Below the pieces are notes generated by a model that saw nothing but the letters and a program-made list of their open reading frames with translations, ran no database searches and was not told the DNA's origin. The position numbers and the translations under genes are program-made. Positions 61,979 through 64,000 of a DNA stretch of 64,000 bases are shown in pieces. Source of the DNA: Methylocella tundrae (GTDB taxonomy: Bacteria > Pseudomonadota > Alphaproteobacteria > Rhizobiales > Beijerinckiaceae); the NCBI RefSeq assembly GCF_038024855.1, contig NZ_CP139089.1:62001-126000 (forward strand), read 5' to 3'. Each line of letters begins with the position of its first letter. Positions within the stretch are counted from its first letter, which is position 1.

Positions 61979-62476
61979 TCAGTCTTCCTTATAGCCGAGC
62001 TCAGGAACGCCCTGTTCGGCGCCATAATATTTGTAGGGCAGGAATTTGCCCGACATGGTGAGCTTCACACGATCGCCCTTGGGGTTCGGCTCCCGCTCAA
62101 TCTGCAGATCGAAATCGATCGCCGACATGATGCCGTCGCCGAACTCTTCTTCGATCAGCGCCTTCCATGCCGGACCGTTGACCATCACCATTTCAAAGAA
62201 GCGATACAGAAGCGGATCGGTCGGAGGCATCGGAGAGCCTCTGTGAGGCACTTCATTCAGCATCCGCTCCTCAAGCTCGGAAAGACCGAAAAGCGCCGCG
62301 GCCTTTCTCGCCAGAGGCTTTACGAGCTTCATCTGGCCGAGCAGCGCGCCGACGATGATGATCTCCGACACGCCGCCGATCTCGCTGGTGATATATTTCC
62401 AGCTCCAATTGTGCTCGCGTTTGATGTCGAGGATTTTTTCGGTCAGTTCTTCGCGCTTCACGATTGATCGCTCCAT
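61979..62476 (-). CDS. cynS: cyanate hydratase (cyanase)
   Basis: A 165-residue enzyme that turns cyanate and bicarbonate into ammonia and CO2. The N-terminal helix bundle (REELTEKILDIKREHNWSWK) is typical. The active-site Arg and Glu are in LLYRFFEMVMVNGPAWK and the Ser is in GIMSAIDFDL. The usual length is 150-156, so it has a few extra N-terminal residues. Its start overlaps the end of the KAP-type ATPase gene upstream by 19 bp. No cynR or cynT is adjacent. Confidence 0.96.
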   Translation of the reverse strand: MERSIVKREELTEKILDIKREHNWSWKYITSEIGGVSEIIIVGALLGQMKLVKPLARKAAALFGLSELEERMLNEVPHRGSPMPPTDPLLYRFFEMVMVNGPAWKALIEEEFGDGIMSAIDFDLQIEREPNPKGDRVKLTMSGKFLPYKYYGAEQGVPELGYKED

Positions 62477-64000
62477 GACGTCTGCAGGCTTCTCGAAGCT
62501 TCTGTCCTGTCGGCAGGATGAAATGAGAACGCTCGAACCGCGGCGGCGGCGCGGCGCAGGGCGTCGATGCTCGGGCGTCCCTGCGCGGAGCCAAGAGCGA
62601 GGAGCGCCGAAGCAAGCCGGGGTCCGACCTTATAATGATCGAACGCGGCGTCGCCGCCTGGAGCCAGCAGCGCCGTTTTGACGGCCTCGACGTCGGACGG
62701 GCTTCCGCCCGCGTCGAGGGCCAGCATAAAGGCCAGCGCGCCGCGCTCCTCGGGCCGATCGCGCCATTCGCCGCGCAGAAGCCGGTACAGATTGACGAAG
62801 CGCTTCACCGCACGGGCCGAAGGGCCCGCGAGCGGCGCGAGGGCGGTGAGGAGCTGCGCCTCGTCGTCGGTCAAGGGCTCATCGAGCACGGAGCGCGCCG
62901 CGTCTGGAAGGGTGGCTGGCTGCTTCGACTCCCTGGCGTCCGGGGCGCCGCCTCCAATGATGGCGCGGATTTGCGCGGAGTAATCCTGGCGCGCGGATAT
63001 TTCGCCGACCTGGAACGGCGCCTGGATCCATTTATCGAGATCCAGCGCGTCGTCCGGCGAACCAGCGCCGAAGCGGAGCGGATCGGTGGAAATGAGGCTG
63101 ACGTAACCTGGCCCGAGCAGGTTGCGGACATGGACGAGAACGTCCCGCGCGCGCGATGTCGGAAGAAGGTCGAGATTGTCGATCGCGACGACGATGCGTT
63201 GCGGCGTCTCGGCCGATCGTCCTTGCGCGGCGCCGCGCTTTTGCACCAGCGCGCCGACCGCGGCGATGAAGCGCTGGGCCTGCTGCTTTAAAACGTCCGT
63301 CTGGAAAGGCGATGGTTCAGCCAGCGCCGGATTGGCCGAGTGAAGACCGCCGGCCCGCCGCTCCGCCTCGGCGGCGTGGCGGCTGAGACGATCGACTTCG
63401 GCGGCAAAATCCTGCACGCGGCGCGTCTGATGCCCGAAGAAAGCGTCGCTTTCGCGCCGCCGCTCGAAAAGATCGCCCTTAAGCAGGCTTTCGCCGCGAA
63501 ACACGAGCTGGATCAGACGCAGGCCCCGCCAGATGTTGGTCAAAAGCGCCAAAGCCGCGGCGACAAAGGCCGCCCCCCGCAGGGTTAGAAGCCAGCCGAC
63601 GTGAGCCTCGATCCAGTCTGTCGCGCCCGCCATCTGCGGCTGCGTGCGCAGCCATCCGAGCCAGGTCGATTGATTATCGAAGGCAAGGCCGAGGCCGAAG
63701 CCGATCAGCGCGAAGACGATCGCCGTGACGATCAGTTTCGATTGCCCCTTGAGGCCCCAGAAGGCCTGCAGCGCGAAGCCCGTGCGCGACACGCCCTGGC
63801 TGTCGGCAAGGGCGCGCACCATATCCTTATAGCCCAGCAGAGGATCGCCGGCGACGCCGAAGCGCGCCATCGTCGTGGCGATTCGGTTGCGCCGGCGGCT
63901 CGCGTAAGCGTCAACCTGCGATCCCGGCGTCTCATAGAGAACGGTCTCGGCCAGCTTCGCTCGGCGAGTCTCCGCCTCCTCGAGCGAGCGGCGCTCTGCC
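62458..64000 (-). CDS. KAP-family P-loop ATPase (N-terminal part outside window)
   Basis: The frame is open through the right edge, so over 510 C-terminal residues are seen. Two membrane helices (LIVTAIVFALIGFGLGLAF and LLTLRGAAFVAAALALLTNI) lie in the middle, an insertion typical of KAP proteins. Walker B is RIVVAIDNLDLLP, followed by a segment like VRNLLGPGYVSLISTDPLRF. Walker A must be outside the window. KAP ATPases are membrane-linked and include phage-exclusion proteins such as PifA, but the role here is unknown. Its stop overlaps the cyanase start. Confidence 0.85.
   Translation of the reverse strand, partial: AERRSLEEAETRRAKLAETVLYETPGSQVDAYASRRRNRIATTMARFGVAGDPLLGYKDMVRALADSQGVSRTGFALQAFWGLKGQSKLIVTAIVFALIGFGLGLAFDNQSTWLGWLRTQPQMAGATDWIEAHVGWLLTLRGAAFVAAALALLTNIWRGLRLIQLVFRGESLLKGDLFERRRESDAFFGHQTRRVQDFAAEVDRLSRHAAEAERRAGGLHSANPALAEPSPFQTDVLKQQAQRFIAAVGALVQKRGAAQGRSAETPQRIVVAIDNLDLLPTSRARDVLVHVRNLLGPGYVSLISTDPLRFGAGSPDDALDLDKWIQAPFQVGEISARQDYSAQIRAIIGGGAPDARESKQPATLPDAARSVLDEPLTDDEAQLLTALAPLAGPSARAVKRFVNLYRLLRGEWRDRPEERGALAFMLALDAGGSPSDVEAVKTALLAPGGDAAFDHYKVGPRLASALLALGSAQGRPSIDALRRAAAAVRAFSFHPADRTEASRSLQTSWSDQS

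Overview
The window reads as chromosomal DNA of a GC-rich alphaproteobacterium of the Hyphomicrobiales (Rhizobiales). The Beijerinckiaceae/Methylocystaceae neighbourhood is my best guess, from overall gene style and the oxalate/formate, cyanate and acyl-homoserine-lactone genes; this is inference, because no marker inside the window fixes the genus.

Layout. 1-17 kb is core chromosome: a gamma-carbonic anhydrase end, an MMPL exporter, an O-antigen-ligase-like protein, GDP-fucose genes (fcl, gmd), malic enzyme, panC, acylphosphatase, a small lipoprotein, an RluC-type pseudouridine synthase, a lone HlyD-type adaptor and a type-B carboxylesterase. 17,769-39,782 is a 22-kb integrated element bounded by a 19-bp direct repeat. 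The right copy overlaps the 3' end of an intact tRNA-Cys gene and the left copy lies just beyond a tyrosine integrase. The element is a wrecked prophage. It has int/xis, a primase and a helicase followed by an iteron-like 9-bp repeat array, a NusG-like factor, HNH, terminase small and large subunits, a portal start fused in frame to a tail-like protein, tail chaperones, and a tape-measure gene cut off by nested IS3-family elements. Capsid, protease, connector and lysis genes are not seen. Cargo includes a BLUF-domain adenylyl cyclase (photoactivated-cyclase type) placed backwards between tail genes, an SGNH-like protein, an SRAP protein and a D12-class DNA adenine methylase.

39.8-64 kb is chromosome again: tRNA-Cys and tRNA-Asn, a SulP transporter, a tRNA-like sequence with no anticodon loop, a second SRAP gene, an exopolysaccharide glycosyltransferase and Wza-type export lipoprotein, a quorum-sensing locus (TetR, two LuxR paralogues, LuxI), a TSUP permease, an arsenic operon (arsR, two unrelated arsenate reductases, acr3, arsH), rpsD with a ribosome-binding site buried in a perfect hairpin, a LysR/oxalate decarboxylase/oxalate-formate antiporter module with a decayed promoter duplication, cyanase, and the end of a KAP-family ATPase that runs off the window.

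How parts may work together (inference): oxalate decarboxylase and the OFA antiporter would exchange oxalate for formate; fcl, gmd, the ligase-like protein, the WcaI-like transferase and the Wza-like exporter would make a fucose-containing surface polysaccharide; the ars genes form one detoxification unit. A family of about 105-120-bp double-hairpin repeats sits directly on the stop codons of several genes (gmd, the 42.4-kb hypothetical, the TSUP gene, rpsD).
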